Shown: positions 54,360-63,781 of the stretch, piece after piece
How positions within the stretch are numbered: position 1 is the stretch's first letter
Layout: each line of letters opens with the position of its first letter
NCBI GenBank assembly: GCA_019232985.1
Contig: JAFAMW010000048.1
Coordinates: forward strand, 1-64,000
Length of the DNA stretch: 64,000 bases
DNA from: Roseateles sp.
GTDB lineage: Bacteria; Pseudomonadota; Gammaproteobacteria; Burkholderiales; Burkholderiaceae
Direction: 5' to 3'
Made by a program: the position numbers and the translations under genes
The notes under the pieces: model-generated
What the model saw: only the letters and a program-made list of their open reading frames with translations
The model's database searches: none
Told to the model about the DNA's origin: nothing

Positions 54360-55771
54360 AGCCAGCCCCCGCGGAAGCCCGCCGTCAGCAGCGCGCGCCT
54401 GAGGTGCGGGTTGCGCCGCGTCGCGCGCCAGACCGTCTCGTCGCGGTGGTTCGCGAGCATCGCGAGCAGCGGGCCCTGGTCGATGCCGATATGGTCGGTG
54501 TCGAACCAGCCGAGGCCCGGCACGACGCGGCCCTTGTCGAGCCGCACGTCGGTGAAGTCGAACGAGGCGTTGAACGAATCGAAGAAGCCGTAGCGGCCGT
54601 ACAGGTGCTCGCCGTAGCGCTCGCGCAGGTTCACGAGCACGGCCGTCGATTCGGCCGGCGTGAACGCGATCGACGCACCGGCGCCGTAGGGCGCGAGCGT
54701 GCCGTCGTCCCAGGTGCCGCCGCCGACGCCGCGGCCCGCGTAGGAGTGGAACTCGCGCAGGCGGCCGTCGACCTCGCGGCGCACGTCGGCCGGGCCGTCG
54801 CTCGCCGTGATGCCCCAGCAGTCGGCGCCGTAGCCGCGCCAGCGTTGCGGGTTCGCGATCGCGTAGGCGCGCTGCGCGAGCGTCGCGCGCCGCGAGTTCT
54901 CGAAGTAGTCGACGCCCTGGCCGCGCATGAACGCGTCGGGCAGGCCGCGCAGGTCGAGCCAGCATTGCGTGAACTGGTGGCCGAACAGCGGGCCGAAGCG
55001 CGCGTAGGTCTGGCCCCAGGCCTCGCCCCAGGCCGCGGGCAGGCCAGCGGCCCAGGCCGCGTAGGCCGCGGCGCCCGGCGCGCGCGTCGGCGACGCGAGC
55101 GCGACGAGGTAGACGATCAGCGACTCGTCGTAGGCGCGCCAGTCCCAGGCGATGAAGCCGCTCTCGGGGTGCCAGCCGTGGCTGATGCGCGGCGCGCGCG
55201 GCATCGCCCAGGCCCAGTCGACGCGGCCCTGGATCTCGTCGACGAGGTCGCGCAGCCGCGTCTCCTCGGGCGCCGCGGCGTCGAAATAGCTCTGGCACGC
55301 GAGCATGCCCGCGATCAGCAGCGCCGTGTCGACGGTCGACAGCTCGCTGTCGCGATAGCGCGTGCCCGTGGCCGGGTCGAGGAAATGGTAGAAGAAGCCG
55401 CGATGACCGGCCCGACCGGCGGGTTCCGGGCCTTGGGGGGCATCGCGGAAAAACTGCAGCGTCGTCAGCACGCGCTCGCGCGCCGCGGCGCGCGTGACGA
55501 AGCCGCGCTCGACGCCGACGAGATAGGCGGTCAGCGCGAAGCCGACGGCCGCGATCGAACAGAAGCTCGGGCTCGGCCAGCGGTCGGGCGCGAGGCCGCT
55601 GGCCGGCGTCGTGTCCCAGAAGTACTCGAAGGTGCGGCGCTCGAGCTCGGCGAGGAAGGGCGCGGCGGCGGCGTCGGGCGAGGACGTCGCCACCGCGCCC
55701 GGCCAGGCCGGGCGGGCGAGCAGGGCCGCACCGCCGGCGAGCAGCCGGCGGCGCACGGGGCTCTTCAACAT
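54356..55771 (-). CDS. GH144-like endo-beta-1,2-glucanase (glycoamylase-like domain)
   Basis: 471 residues. An RRRLLAGGAALLARP signal suggests Tat or Sec export. The mature protein has the glycoamylase-like (alpha/alpha)6 fold: LERRTFEYFWDTTPASGLAPDR, FFYHFLDPATGTRYRDSELSTVDTALLIAGML, GWHPESGFIAWDWRAYDESLIVYL, YGADCWGITASDGP and GYGFFDSFN-like blocks. These are the hallmarks of GH144 endo-beta-1,2-glucanases, and the presence of a long GH94 phosphorylase supports that substrate. It would cut beta-1,2-glucan into sophoro-oligosaccharides in the periplasm. The gene starts 4 bp after the TonB receptor stop. Confidence 0.83.
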   Translation of the reverse strand: MLKSPVRRRLLAGGAALLARPAWPGAVATSSPDAAAAPFLAELERRTFEYFWDTTPASGLAPDRWPSPSFCSIAAVGFALTAYLVGVERGFVTRAAARERVLTTLQFFRDAPQGPEPAGRAGHRGFFYHFLDPATGTRYRDSELSTVDTALLIAGMLACQSYFDAAAPEETRLRDLVDEIQGRVDWAWAMPRAPRISHGWHPESGFIAWDWRAYDESLIVYLVALASPTRAPGAAAYAAWAAGLPAAWGEAWGQTYARFGPLFGHQFTQCWLDLRGLPDAFMRGQGVDYFENSRRATLAQRAYAIANPQRWRGYGADCWGITASDGPADVRREVDGRLREFHSYAGRGVGGGTWDDGTLAPYGAGASIAFTPAESTAVLVNLRERYGEHLYGRYGFFDSFNASFDFTDVRLDKGRVVPGLGWFDTDHIGIDQGPLLAMLANHRDETVWRATRRNPHLRRALLTAGFRGGWL

Positions 55772-55775
55772 GGCC

Positions 55776-58733
55776 TTAGAAGGAGTAGGACGCGCCGAGC
55801 TTGAAGGTACGCATCGATCCGCGCAAGCCGGTGCGCGTGTTGAAGTGGCCATTGTCGCCGCCGAAGGCGTTGGCCGGCGTCGCCGTCGGGCCGCCGACCC
55901 AGTCGTCGTAGTAACCCCAGTTCGCCGTATTGAACAGGTTCAGCACGTCGGCGCGCACCGTCAGGGCGTTCGTCGCGCCGAACTTGAAGCTCTTGGCCAG
56001 GGCCACGTCCATCTGCTTGAACGCGTCGCCGATGCGCTCGACGTAGACGCACTGCCCCGGCGTCGTGTTGGTCGCAAAGCCGAGGTGGCAGTCGGTGATC
56101 TGGCGCGGCAGGCCGCTGCCGTAGGTGAACTTGCCCGACAGCTGCAGGTCCCAGGGCAGGCGGTCGGTCATCCCGCCGAGCACCAGGCGGGCCTTCTCGG
56201 TGTACAGGGTCGGGTTCCAGCCATGCGTGGTCTTGCCGTAGGTCCAGTCGAAGATGTCGTCGTTCCAGCCGTTCTCGGTGGTCTGCGCGTCGGTGTAGGT
56301 GAACGCCGCCGACACGGCCCAGCCGCTCGCCTGGGTGTAGGGCTTCTCGAGCTTCACGAGCAGGCTCGAGCTGCGGTTCGCGCCGACGAAGTCGCCGAGC
56401 ACCAGCGTGCCGTAGCCGTTCGGGCCGCCCCACAGCGGGTCGGTCACGCTCTGCGTGCCCCAGCCGCCGCGCGGGTCCCGGTTGCCGCCGAACCAGATGA
56501 ACTGGTTGTGCGCGCGAATATTGCTCACTGCGACGTCGAGGTTCCAGTCGGCAAGCGCCTGCCTGATGCCGACGCTGAACTGGTCGGCGTAGGGCATCTT
56601 GAAGTGGTTGTTGATCAACCAGATCTCGCCGTTCGGCTGGGCGTTCTTCTGCAGCTCGTCGAGCGCGTTGTTGGCCATGCGGCGGTCGTAGGAGCGGCCC
56701 CAGCCGCCGTAGAAGACCGTGGCCCTGTCACCGAGGACGTCGTACGAGAAGCCCAGGCGCGGCGCGAACGCGTTCTTGTAGGGCTTGCGCGAATGGCCGT
56801 CGGCGATGTAGCTGGCGATGTTGACGCCGCCCAGCGCGAGCGACTGCGCGTAGGTCTGGCCGGCCGGCGCGACGATGCCGTTGATGGTGCGGCCGTCCGG
56901 GCCCAGCAGCGCGCTCACGCGGTCGGCCGGGGTGACGTAGCCATTGTTCAGCATGTTCGTCTCGTAGTCCCAGCGCATGCCGAGGTTGAGCTCGAGCTGC
57001 TTGTTCGCGCGCCAGTCGTCCTGGAAGTAGGCGCCGAACTGGTTGTTGTGGAAGTTCACGTCCACGGACGGGATGGCGAGGGTGATCCGGCACTGGTCGC
57101 TCGACAGGCCCGTGTTCGAGACGTTCGTGCCGGTACAGGTCGTGCCGGTGAAATAGGGCTGGCCGGTCGTCGTGTCGAGCACGGTCGTGATCGCGGGCAC
57201 GCGGAACGCCGTGCCGCCGAGCGCGTACTCGAAGGACTTCAGCTGCACGCCGCCCTTGAACACGTGGCCGGCGAGGCCCGTGTAGCTGAGGTCGTCCTTG
57301 AGGTAGGTGTCGGTCTGGCGGCGGTTCTGCGCGTTCGGCGAGCCGCCGTCCTGCAGGATTTCCTGGATGTTGTTGATGTTGTTGGTCGACGAGTACTCGT
57401 AGGTGACCTGCGGCGCGCTCGAATCGGACTGCGGATTCCAGTCGGCCGTCTCCCAGCCCGCGTGGGCCTCGTTGAGCCAGGGGCCGTGCGAGATTTCGTA
57501 GGTCGCGTCGACGCGCGACTGGGTGTTGCGGTTGTTGATCGCCGTGCTCACCGTGTCCTGCGGCCCGGCGATCGAATAGCTGGTCTCGCGACGCAGCGTC
57601 GTCGAGATGTCGAAGCGCTGTTCTTCGTCGATCTCGGCCGAGAGCTTGCCGAACAGCAGGTGCTCGCGGAACTGCTGCTTGAACGCGAGCTGGTCGGCGA
57701 CCAGCTGCGGGACGAGGCCGACCGAGGTGTAATGGCCGAGGGTGCCCGAGCCCGCGGCGATCTGCGCCGGGTTCTCGATGTTCTTGCCGTCGTAGGCGAC
57801 GAAGTAGTGGAGCACGTCCTTCTTGATCGCGCCGCCGATGCTGAAGCCGTCCTCGACCTGCGAGTAGTCGGGCACGGCGATGCCGTTGGCCTGGTTCTGC
57901 TTCTGGATCGGGCTCAGCGCGGTCCAGTTCGCGCCCGTGCGGTTCACGTAGACCTCGCCATGGGTCTCGTTGCCGCCCGACTTCGTGACCGCGTCGATCG
58001 CGGCGCTCGCGACCTGGTCGTACTCGGCCTTGTAGTTCTGCGTAATGACCTTGTACTCGGCCACGGCGCCCTGCGGGAACGGGTTGCCCTGGCTCGTGTC
58101 CTGGCCGACGACGCCGCCGCGCAGGATGTTGTTCTTCTGGCCGACGCCGTCGATGAAGATGTTCACGGCGTCCTCGTTGGCCGACAGGCTGCGCAGGCGC
58201 GTGTTGCCCGACGCGTCGGTCGTGAAGTCGACGCCCGGCGCGAAGTCCGCGGCCGACAGGAAGTTGCGCGTCGCCTGCGGGATCGCCTCGATCATCTTGT
58301 TCGAGATCGACGTGCCGATCTGCGAGTCCATCACGCCCTGGCGCTGCGCCGTGCCGGTCACGACGACGGTGCCGAGGTCGGTCGCGCCGCTCGCGAGGTC
58401 GAGCTCGGCGGTTTCGCCGACCGAGACGACGATGTTCTGGCCCTGGGTCGCCTCGCCGATGCGGATTTCGTAGGCGCCGGGGCTCAGGCCGACGAGCGCG
58501 TAGCTGCCGTCGGCGAGCGTGCGCGTGCGGTAGGTGTTGCCGTTGGCCTTGTTGATCGCGCGGACCTCGGTGCCGGCCGCGACCCTGGCGCCGGCCGTCG
58601 TGATCGTGCCGCGCACGGTCGCGCCGCCCATCTGGGCTTGGGCCGGCAGGCTCGCGAGCAGCGCGGCGGAGCCGAGCAGGCCGGCGGCGAGCAGGTGGCG
58701 ACTCAGCGTGCTGAGGGGAGTGCGTTGTTTCAT
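55776..58733 (-). CDS. TonB-dependent receptor with carboxypeptidase-regulatory-like N-terminal domain
   Basis: 985 residues. Signal peptide (HLLAAGLLGSAALLASLPAQAQ) then an Oar/SusC-like CarboxypepD_reg domain (VRGTITTAGARVAAGTEVRA, DGSYALVGLSPGAYEIRIG). The TonB box/plug region follows (GTVVVTGTAQRQGV, NVFIDG-like VNIFIDGVGQKNN) and a 22-strand barrel ending LGASYSF with the terminal Phe required for outer-membrane assembly. It should import beta-1,2-glucan or its oligosaccharides. It lies between lacI and the GH144 gene in the operon. Confidence 0.9.
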   Translation of the reverse strand: MKQRTPLSTLSRHLLAAGLLGSAALLASLPAQAQMGGATVRGTITTAGARVAAGTEVRAINKANGNTYRTRTLADGSYALVGLSPGAYEIRIGEATQGQNIVVSVGETAELDLASGATDLGTVVVTGTAQRQGVMDSQIGTSISNKMIEAIPQATRNFLSAADFAPGVDFTTDASGNTRLRSLSANEDAVNIFIDGVGQKNNILRGGVVGQDTSQGNPFPQGAVAEYKVITQNYKAEYDQVASAAIDAVTKSGGNETHGEVYVNRTGANWTALSPIQKQNQANGIAVPDYSQVEDGFSIGGAIKKDVLHYFVAYDGKNIENPAQIAAGSGTLGHYTSVGLVPQLVADQLAFKQQFREHLLFGKLSAEIDEEQRFDISTTLRRETSYSIAGPQDTVSTAINNRNTQSRVDATYEISHGPWLNEAHAGWETADWNPQSDSSAPQVTYEYSSTNNINNIQEILQDGGSPNAQNRRQTDTYLKDDLSYTGLAGHVFKGGVQLKSFEYALGGTAFRVPAITTVLDTTTGQPYFTGTTCTGTNVSNTGLSSDQCRITLAIPSVDVNFHNNQFGAYFQDDWRANKQLELNLGMRWDYETNMLNNGYVTPADRVSALLGPDGRTINGIVAPAGQTYAQSLALGGVNIASYIADGHSRKPYKNAFAPRLGFSYDVLGDRATVFYGGWGRSYDRRMANNALDELQKNAQPNGEIWLINNHFKMPYADQFSVGIRQALADWNLDVAVSNIRAHNQFIWFGGNRDPRGGWGTQSVTDPLWGGPNGYGTLVLGDFVGANRSSSLLVKLEKPYTQASGWAVSAAFTYTDAQTTENGWNDDIFDWTYGKTTHGWNPTLYTEKARLVLGGMTDRLPWDLQLSGKFTYGSGLPRQITDCHLGFATNTTPGQCVYVERIGDAFKQMDVALAKSFKFGATNALTVRADVLNLFNTANWGYYDDWVGGPTATPANAFGGDNGHFNTRTGLRGSMRTFKLGASYSF

Positions 58734-58806
58734 CGGTGTCTCCTTTGTTGTCGTCGTGGTTCGTACTGCGTCTGTGCGGGGTGTGGAACGCCGGTCTGCG
58801 CCGGCT

Positions 58807-59835
58807 TCAGTGCTGGGTCTTGCCGCGCTCGGCGCCGGGCGGCCGCGCCGGCGTCGTCGAGTCGCGCTGGATCAGCTCGACCTGCAGCAGCTGGTCGAGC
58901 ACCGGCGTCGCGCCGGCCGCCGTGATATGGGTCGCGAGGGCCTCGACGGCGAGCGTGCCGAGGCCGACGACGGGCACGCGCATGGTCGTCAGCGCGGGGC
59001 TCAGGTAGCGCGCGATCGGGATGTCGTCGAAGCCCGCGACCGCGATGTCGCGCGGCACCTGGACGCCGCCGTCGCGCAGCGCCGCGAGCAGGCCGATCGC
59101 GCTCATGTCGTTGCACGCGAACACCGCGTCGGGGCGTTCGCTGCGCGCGAGCAGCTCGATGCCGGCGCGCCAGCCTGCCGCCTCGGTGAAGTCGCCGGGC
59201 ACGACGATCGGCGTCTGGCCGGCGGCGAGCACGGCGTCGCAATAGCCCTGCTGGCGCGCGACGGCCTCGGGGTTGCTCGCCGGGCCGCCGACCATCGCGA
59301 TGCGGCGGCGCCCGCCGCCGAGCAGGTGCGCGACCATGGTCTGCGCGCCGCCGTAGTTGTCGATGCGGAAGGTCGGGTGGCTGCGCCCGGCCAGGCGCGT
59401 GTTCACGAGCACGAGCGGGATGTGCTCGGGCACGTTGCCGCGCAGGAAGTCGTCGTCGACATGCGGCGACATCAGCAGCAGCCCGTCGACGCGGCCGTTC
59501 ATCGCGCGCAGCGCGGCGGCGGCCTCGTCGGCGTCGCCATGCGAGCTCGACAGCAGCAGGTGCAGGCCGCGCGCGCGCGCCGCGAGGTCGATGCCGCGGA
59601 TCAGCTCCGAGAAATACTCGCCGTGCAGGTCGGGCAGCATCGCGCCGATCGTCTGGGTGCTGCGCAGCGACAGGCTGCGCGCGGCGCCCGAGGGCACGAA
59701 GCGCAGCTCGGCCGCGACCTGGCGGATGCGCTCGCGCGTCTCGCGCTGGACCTTCTCGGGGTCGTTGAGCGCGCGCGAGACGGTCGCGACCGAAACTCCG
59801 GCCGCGCGGGCGACGTCACGGATCGTGGCCGGCAT
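58807..59835 (-). CDS. LacI-family transcriptional regulator of the glucan operon
   Basis: 342 residues. The N-terminal HTH and hinge are canonical: TIRDVARAAGVSVATVSRALNDPEKVQRETRERI. The periplasmic-binding-like domain (TIGAMLPDLHGEYFSELIRGI, VFACNDMSAIGLLAAL, VAGFDDIPIARYLSPALTT) senses a sugar. It is translationally coupled to the GH1 gene (TGATG). It is therefore inside the operon it probably controls, via the near-palindrome at 61235-61261. Confidence 0.92.
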   Translation of the reverse strand: MPATIRDVARAAGVSVATVSRALNDPEKVQRETRERIRQVAAELRFVPSGAARSLSLRSTQTIGAMLPDLHGEYFSELIRGIDLAARARGLHLLLSSSHGDADEAAAALRAMNGRVDGLLLMSPHVDDDFLRGNVPEHIPLVLVNTRLAGRSHPTFRIDNYGGAQTMVAHLLGGGRRRIAMVGGPASNPEAVARQQGYCDAVLAAGQTPIVVPGDFTEAAGWRAGIELLARSERPDAVFACNDMSAIGLLAALRDGGVQVPRDIAVAGFDDIPIARYLSPALTTMRVPVVGLGTLAVEALATHITAAGATPVLDQLLQVELIQRDSTTPARPPGAERGKTQH

Positions 59836-61235
59836 CAGCGGTTCTCCACGCCGTGGCCGGCGATGATGTTGCGGTAGACCTTGGCGCTCGCCTTGGGCGT
59901 GCGCGCGAGCGTCTCGAAGTCGACGTGGAAGAGGCCGAAGCGCTTCGAGAAGCCGAGCGACCACTCGAGGTTGTCGAACAGCGACCACGCGTAATAGCCG
60001 CGCACGTCGGCGCCGCCGGCGATCGCCGCGCCCACGGCTTTGATGTGGCGGCGCAGGTAGTCGACGCGCAGCGGGTCGTCGACGACGGGGCCGTCCGGGC
60101 CCGCGAGCGCCTTGGGCGGGTCGTAGAAGGCCGCGCCGTTCTCGGTCACGTACAGCGGCAGGCCGCCGTAGCGCTCGTGCAGCCACAGCAGGGTCTCGGT
60201 CAGCGCGCTCGGGTAGACCTCCCAGCCCATCTCGGTATGCGTCGCGTGGGGCTGGCGCTCGGGGCGCGCCTTGACGGGCCAGCCGGCCGCGTCGGCGCGT
60301 ACGACCGCGCGCGTGTAGTAGTTGAGGCCGATGAAGTCGATGGGCGTCTTCAGCGCCGCGACCTCGGCCTCGGGCCAGTCGGGCCAGGCCTCGCCGAAGA
60401 CCTCTCTCAGCTCGGCCGGGTAGGTGCCGAGCAGAGCCGGGTCGAGGTACTGCCGGTTCATGTAGGCGTCGGCGAGCGCGGCCGCGTGGCGGTCGGCGGG
60501 CGTCGCGTCGGCGGCCAGGTGCTTGGGCTCGATATTGACGACCAGGCCGATCTGGTGCCGCCCCGTCGCGCGGTAGGCCGCGACGCCGGCCGCGTGGGCC
60601 TGCATGAGCCGGTGCGCGGCGATCGCGGCCTCAAACGCGCTGCGGTGGCCGGGCGCGAGCGCGCCGCTCATATAGCCGCCGTCGGCGACGACCCAGGGCT
60701 CGTTGAGCGTGGCCCAGAGCTTCACGCGGTCGTCGAGCGCGCGCACGCACACGCTCGTGTAGTCGGCGAACCAGTCGGCGATGTCGGGGTTGAGCCAGCC
60801 GCCGCGGTCGTCGAGCGCGGCCGGCAGGTCCCAGTGGTAGAGCGTCGCCATCGGCGTGATGCCGGCCTCGAGCAGGGTATCGACGAGGCGCTCGTAGAAG
60901 CCCAGGCCGGCCGGGTTCACGCGGCCGCGGCCCTCGGGCATCACGCGGCCCCAGGCGATCGAGAAGCGGTAGGACGTCAGGCCGAGCTCGCGCATCAGCG
61001 CGACGTCGTCCTTCATGCGCCGGTAGTGGTCGCAGGCGAGGTCGCCGGTGTCGCCGCCGACCACCCGGCCCGGCGTGCGCACGAAGCGGTGCCAGTGGCT
61101 GGGCCCGGCGCCGTCGGCGAGCGGCGAGCCCTCGACCTGGTAGGCCGAGGTCGCGCAACCCCAGAGGAAACCGGGCGGGAAGCCGGCGGGTGTCGAAGGC
61201 TTCTCAGCCGCCTTCAAAGCTGTCGTCTCTGTCAT
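59835..61235 (-). CDS. GH1 beta-glucosidase
   Basis: 466 residues, full-length GH1. FPPGFLWGCATSAYQVEG at the N-terminus, acid/base Glu179 in TLNEPW, and nucleophile Glu365 in YVTENGA. No signal peptide, so it is cytoplasmic. First gene of the operon; it would hydrolyse sophorose or short beta-1,2-gluco-oligosaccharides left by the phosphorylase. Specificity for the beta-1,2 linkage is inferred from context only. ATG 61235 lies directly against the candidate LacI operator. Confidence 0.93.
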   Translation of the reverse strand: MTETTALKAAEKPSTPAGFPPGFLWGCATSAYQVEGSPLADGAGPSHWHRFVRTPGRVVGGDTGDLACDHYRRMKDDVALMRELGLTSYRFSIAWGRVMPEGRGRVNPAGLGFYERLVDTLLEAGITPMATLYHWDLPAALDDRGGWLNPDIADWFADYTSVCVRALDDRVKLWATLNEPWVVADGGYMSGALAPGHRSAFEAAIAAHRLMQAHAAGVAAYRATGRHQIGLVVNIEPKHLAADATPADRHAAALADAYMNRQYLDPALLGTYPAELREVFGEAWPDWPEAEVAALKTPIDFIGLNYYTRAVVRADAAGWPVKARPERQPHATHTEMGWEVYPSALTETLLWLHERYGGLPLYVTENGAAFYDPPKALAGPDGPVVDDPLRVDYLRRHIKAVGAAIAGGADVRGYYAWSLFDNLEWSLGFSKRFGLFHVDFETLARTPKASAKVYRNIIAGHGVENR

Positions 61236-61261
61236 GTAATCGGTTCCTGAAACCGTTTACA
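61235..61261. promoter_or_regulatory. Candidate LacI-family operator at the glucan operon start
   Basis: An imperfect inverted repeat with arms TGTAATCGGTT and AAACCGTTTACA around a CCTG spacer. The half-site TGTAAACGGTTT is typical of LacI/GalR operators. It touches the GH1 start codon and would block transcription or early elongation. Confidence 0.6.
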
Positions 61262-61436
61262 TCGCAGCATCAGGCAAACCGGCGGGCCCTGTCAAGCGGG
61301 CTTGCACGCGGATGCGCGGGACTGGTGCCGGCGCGCCACGCTGCGGCGCAGGCCTGGCGAATGTTTCGTTCGCCGCGAAGCCTGGATTGATAAGGACGTT
61401 ATTCAACCAGCCTTTGCGAAGCCTTATGCTTCGTCC

Positions 61437-62342
61437 GTGCGCCTCGACCTGACCACCCTGAACCTCGTCCTCGCGATCGAACAGACGCGTTCGATCACGC
61501 GCGGGGCCGAGCGCGAGCACCTCGCGCTCGCGGCCGCGAGCAAGCGCCTGTCCGACCTCGAGTCGCGCCTCGGCGTGCAGCTGTTCGAGCGCCGCGCGCG
61601 CGGCGTCGAGCCGACCGAGGCCTGCCGCGCGCTGGTGCGCCATATCCGCTCGCTCAACGCCTCGCTGCACGCGCTCGAGAGCGAGGTCGTCGAGTTCGCG
61701 CGCGGCATCAAGGGCCATCTGCGCATTGCCGCGAACGCCGGCGCGATCGCCGAATGCCTGCCGGCCGACCTCGCCGCGTTCAGCGAGAAGCACCCGCAGA
61801 TCCGCATCAGCCTCGAGGACATGACGAGCAGCGAGGTCCAGGCTGCCGTCGCCGAAGGGCGCGCCGACATCGGCGTGTTCACGGCGCCGCTGCTCGACAA
61901 CCGCCTCGACGTGCGCGTCTACGCGCAGGGCCGGCTCGGCGTGCTCGTGCCGCGCGGCCACCCGCTCGCCGGGCGCGGCGCGGTCAGCTTCGACGACCTG
62001 CTCGACCACGACCTGATCGGCCTGCATGTCGGCGCGGCCGCGCAGGAACTCATGCACGAGCAGGCGCTCGCGCGCGGCCGCACGATCAAGGCGCGGCTGC
62101 AGGTGCGCGGCTTCGACGCGATCGCCCAGCTCGTCGAGCAGCGCCTCGGCGTCGCCGTGCTGCCCGAGGGGCCGGCGCGCCGCTTTACCCAGGTTTTCGC
62201 CGTCGAACTGCTGACCCTTGCCGAGCCCTGGGCGCAGCGCGACTATCTGCTCGGCGTGCAGCGGCAGGAGCGCCTGCCCACCGTCGTGCAGCGCTTCGTC
62301 GATTCGGTTGTTAAACAGGACAAACAGGAGGCTCAGCCATGA
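61437..62342 (+). CDS. LysR-family transcriptional regulator
   Basis: 301 residues from GTG 61437 ([19 protein letters not shown]). The HTH region reads [42 protein letters not shown]. The effector domain includes [23 protein letters not shown] and [10 protein letters not shown]. It overlaps leuC by 4 nt (ATGA), an arrangement common in Burkholderiales, so it may be cotranscribed with leuC rather than divergent from its target. Effector unknown. No ATG fits the family N-terminus; earlier in-frame codons give unrelated sequence. Confidence 0.9.
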   Translation: MRLDLTTLNLVLAIEQTRSITRGAEREHLALAAASKRLSDLESRLGVQLFERRARGVEPTEACRALVRHIRSLNASLHALESEVVEFARGIKGHLRIAANAGAIAECLPADLAAFSEKHPQIRISLEDMTSSEVQAAVAEGRADIGVFTAPLLDNRLDVRVYAQGRLGVLVPRGHPLAGRGAVSFDDLLDHDLIGLHVGAAAQELMHEQALARGRTIKARLQVRGFDAIAQLVEQRLGVAVLPEGPARRFTQVFAVELLTLAEPWAQRDYLLGVQRQERLPTVVQRFVDSVVKQDKQEAQP

Positions 62343-63775
62343 GCGCCAGGACTCTCTACGACAAGCTCTGGGACGAGCATGTCGTCCACACCGAGGACGA
62401 CGGCACGGCCATCCTCTACATCGACCGCCATCTGGTCCACGAGGTGACGAGCCCGCAGGCCTTCGAGGGCCTGCGCGAGGCCGGCCGCAAGGTCTGGCGC
62501 GTGAGCTCGATCGTCGCGACGGCCGACCACAACACGCCGACGACCGGCTGGGAGCAAGGCTACGACGGCATCAAAGACCCGATCAGCAAGGAGCAGATCA
62601 CGACGCTCGACGCGAACATCAAGGAGTTCGGCGCGGCGGCGTTCTTCCCCTTCCTGAGCAAGCGCCAGGGCATCGTCCACGTGATCGGCCCCGAGCAGGG
62701 CGCGACGCTGCCGGGCATGACCGTGGTCTGCGGCGACAGCCACACGAGCACCCACGGCGCGTTCGGCGCGCTCGCCCACGGCATCGGCACGAGCGAGGTC
62801 GAGCATGTGCTCGCGACCCAGACCCTGCAGGCCAAGAAGGCCAGGAACCTGCTCGTCAAGGTCGAGGGCCAGCTGCCGCGCGGCTGCGGCGCCAAGGACA
62901 TCGTGCTCGCCGTCATCGGCCGCATCGGCACGGCCGGCGGCACCGGCTACACGATCGAGTTCGCGGGCAGCGCGATCCGCGCGCTGTCGATGGAAGGCCG
63001 CATGACGGTCTGCAATATGGCGATCGAGGCCGGCGCGCGCGCGGGCCTGATCGCGGTCGACGACACGACGCTCAACTACGTGAAGGGCCGCCCGTTCAGC
63101 CCGACCGGCGTGGAATGGGACCAGGCCGTCGCCTACTGGCGCACGCTGCACAGCGACGCGGGCGCGCATTTCGACGCCGTCGTCGAGCTCGACGCCGCGC
63201 AGATCCGCCCGCAGGTCACCTGGGGCACCTCGCCCGAGATGGTGCTGTCGATCGAGGACCGGGTGCCCGACCCGGACAAGGAAAAGGACGCGAGCAGGCG
63301 CGGCGCGATCGAGCGCGCGCTGACCTATATGGGCCTCGAGCCGAACAAGGCGATCGCCGACATCCGCATCGACAAGGTCTTCATCGGCTCGTGCACCAAT
63401 AGCCGCATCGAGGACATGCGCGAGGCCGCGGCCGTCGTGCGCCGCCTCGCCGGGAGCACGGGCGGGCGCATCGCGGCCAACGTCAAGCTCGCCCTGGTCG
63501 TGCCCGGCTCGGGCCTCGTCAAGGCGCAGGCCGAGGCCGAGGGCCTCGACCAGGTCTTCAAGGCCGCGGGCTTCGAGTGGCGCGAGCCCGGCTGCTCGAT
63601 GTGCCTCGCGATGAACGCCGACCGCCTCGAGCCCGGCGAGCGCTGCGCGTCGACGAGCAACCGCAACTTCGAGGGCCGCCAGGGGCAGGGCGGGCGCACC
63701 CACCTGGTCAGCCCGGCGATGGCCGCGGCCGCCGCGATGCAGGGCCATTTCGTCGACGTGCGTCGGATCGCCTGA
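62339..63775 (+). CDS. leuC: 3-isopropylmalate dehydratase large subunit
   Basis: 478 residues, slightly longer than the usual ~470. The [4Fe-4S] cluster cysteines lie in [10 protein letters not shown] and [19 protein letters not shown] near the N-terminus and [25 protein letters not shown] are further landmarks. With LeuD it isomerises 2- to 3-isopropylmalate in leucine synthesis. leuD is expected downstream but the window ends in a dispersed repeat first. Confidence 0.97.
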   Translation: MSARTLYDKLWDEHVVHTEDDGTAILYIDRHLVHEVTSPQAFEGLREAGRKVWRVSSIVATADHNTPTTGWEQGYDGIKDPISKEQITTLDANIKEFGAAAFFPFLSKRQGIVHVIGPEQGATLPGMTVVCGDSHTSTHGAFGALAHGIGTSEVEHVLATQTLQAKKARNLLVKVEGQLPRGCGAKDIVLAVIGRIGTAGGTGYTIEFAGSAIRALSMEGRMTVCNMAIEAGARAGLIAVDDTTLNYVKGRPFSPTGVEWDQAVAYWRTLHSDAGAHFDAVVELDAAQIRPQVTWGTSPEMVLSIEDRVPDPDKEKDASRRGAIERALTYMGLEPNKAIADIRIDKVFIGSCTNSRIEDMREAAAVVRRLAGSTGGRIAANVKLALVVPGSGLVKAQAEAEGLDQVFKAAGFEWREPGCSMCLAMNADRLEPGERCASTSNRNFEGRQGQGGRTHLVSPAMAAAAAMQGHFVDVRRIA

Positions 63776-63781
63776 AATGGC

